A stretch of DNA of 6,164 nucleotides from Chromatiales bacterium (GTDB lineage Bacteria > Pseudomonadota > Gammaproteobacteria > UBA6429 > Thiohalophilaceae), in assembly GCA_027057985.1 (NCBI GenBank), contig JALUTJ010000080.1, positions 1 through 6,164 on the forward strand, in the 5' to 3' direction. This document shows positions 5,447 through 6,164 of the stretch, one piece after another (the stretch's first letter is position 1; each line of letters begins with the position of its first letter). Position numbers and translations under genes: made by a program. The notes under the pieces were generated by a model. The model worked only from the letters and a program-made list of their open reading frames with translations. It was not told the DNA's origin and made no database searches.

Positions 5447-6164
5447 ATGTCATTTGACCAACTCGGCCTTGATGCCGAAATTCTTCATGCTGTTTCTGAA
5501 AAAGGCTATCGCACTGCCACACCTATACAGCAACAGGCTATTCCTTCTGTATTACAGGGCCGCGATCTCATGGCCGGCGCCCAGACAGGCACCGGCAAAA
5601 CCGCCGGTTTTACCCTGCCCGTATTACAGCGCCTGATGGATACCGACAAACCATGTAAGGGTCGCCGCCCGCTTCGCGCCCTGATTCTAACCCCGACCCG
5701 TGAGCTGGCGGCACAGGTTTTTGAAAGTGTGCAGGCGTATGGCAGGTACCTGCCTTTAAAATCTGCCGTGGTTTTTGGTGGAGTCAGTATCAACCCGCAA
5801 AAGCAGAAGCTGATCAAGGGTGTAGATATCCTCGTGGCCACTCCGGGACGCCTGCTGGATCACGTCAGCCAGCGCTCGGTTGATCTTTCCAGTATCGACA
5901 TCCTGGTGCTGGATGAAGCCGACCGGATGCTGGACATGGGTTTTATCCGTGATATTAACCGTATTCTTAACCTGTTGCCGAAAAACCGGCAAACCCTGCT
6001 GTTTTCAGCAACTTTTTCTGACGAGATTAAAAAGCTGGCTAACAAGCTATTAAACAATCCTGCCCTGATTGAAGTGGCACAACGCAATACCACGGCTGAA
6101 CGCATTAACCAGGTCGTCCACCATGTGGATAAAAAGCGTAAAACCGAGCTGCTATCCTATCTGA
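5447..6164 (+). CDS. rhlE: DEAD-box ATP-dependent RNA helicase RhlE (partial, C-terminus off the right edge)
   Basis: The first 239 residues of an ATP-dependent RNA helicase are present; the second RecA-like domain and the C-terminal tail lie beyond the window. The family unwinds short RNA duplexes and acts in ribosome assembly and mRNA decay, often at low temperature. Motifs in order are the Q motif (F3, TPIQQQ 25-30 with Q28), motif I AQTGTGKT (45-52), Ia PTRELA (83-88), GG (111-112), Ib TPGR (132-135), motif II DEAD (156-159) and motif III SAT (187-189). The N-terminus [12 protein letters not shown] and the segment [20 protein letters not shown] are characteristic of RhlE rather than SrmB, DbpA or DeaD. 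The ATG at 5447 has GGAG ten bases upstream. It is divergent from csp and has a long structured leader. All visible catalytic motifs are intact. Confidence 0.93.
   Translation, partial: MSFDQLGLDAEILHAVSEKGYRTATPIQQQAIPSVLQGRDLMAGAQTGTGKTAGFTLPVLQRLMDTDKPCKGRRPLRALILTPTRELAAQVFESVQAYGRYLPLKSAVVFGGVSINPQKQKLIKGVDILVATPGRLLDHVSQRSVDLSSIDILVLDEADRMLDMGFIRDINRILNLLPKNRQTLLFSATFSDEIKKLANKLLNNPALIEVAQRNTTAERINQVVHHVDKKRKTELLSYL

Noticed and set aside
5397..5459. Short GTG frame overlapping the rhlE start codon
   Set aside because: It has about 20 codons without a ribosome site. The overlap with rhlE looks accidental.
5454..6105. Minus-strand and alternate-frame open readings inside rhlE
   Set aside because: These are shadow frames of a clearly recognised helicase gene, with low-complexity or Arg/Ser-rich products and no ribosome sites.

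Overview
The window looks like a chromosomal segment of a gammaproteobacterium. The evidence is a RhlE-type DEAD-box helicase, a gammaproteobacterial-type PdxH, a DUF3025 protein, a short CspA-type cold shock protein and a BchE-like radical SAM protein, all with moderate GC content and strong AGGAGG/GGAG ribosome binding sites. The genus cannot be fixed from the sequence. No phage, transposase, CRISPR array, tRNA or rRNA is visible. The one mobile-looking item is a short inverted-repeat element between two convergent genes.

Left part (1-1869, minus strand): a probable three-gene operon read right to left. It begins with a small two-helix membrane protein of unknown function, with a GTG start and a perfect AGGAGG site. 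Next comes pdxH (pyridoxamine/pyridoxine 5'-phosphate oxidase, last step of pyridoxal phosphate synthesis), joined to it by a 4-base ATGA overlap. After a 45-base gap comes a DUF3025 protein that runs off the left edge. Starting divergently from the same 78-base control region is a plus-strand gene (1948-3522) for a BchE-like B12-binding-domain radical SAM protein with a C-terminal DUF4080 domain. Its substrate is unknown.

Middle (3523-3675): the gap between the convergent radical SAM and channel genes is almost filled by a 142-base element with 19-base terminal inverted repeats and two internal perfect hairpins. It looks like a dispersed intergenic repeat or MITE-like element rather than a simple terminator.

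Right part: a MscS-family mechanosensitive channel (minus), then an intrinsic terminator, then a 66-residue cold shock protein (minus). A 344-base divergent control region separates this from rhlE (plus, cut by the right edge). The csp and rhlE genes are both of families linked to RNA remodelling and cold adaptation, and both appear to have leaders of about 100-155 bases. The rhlE leader carries a hairpin followed by five T, which could be a transcription attenuator or other leader control. This shared cold-shock control region and the inverted-repeat element are the parts most worth a second look. I did not find a clearly new multi-gene system.
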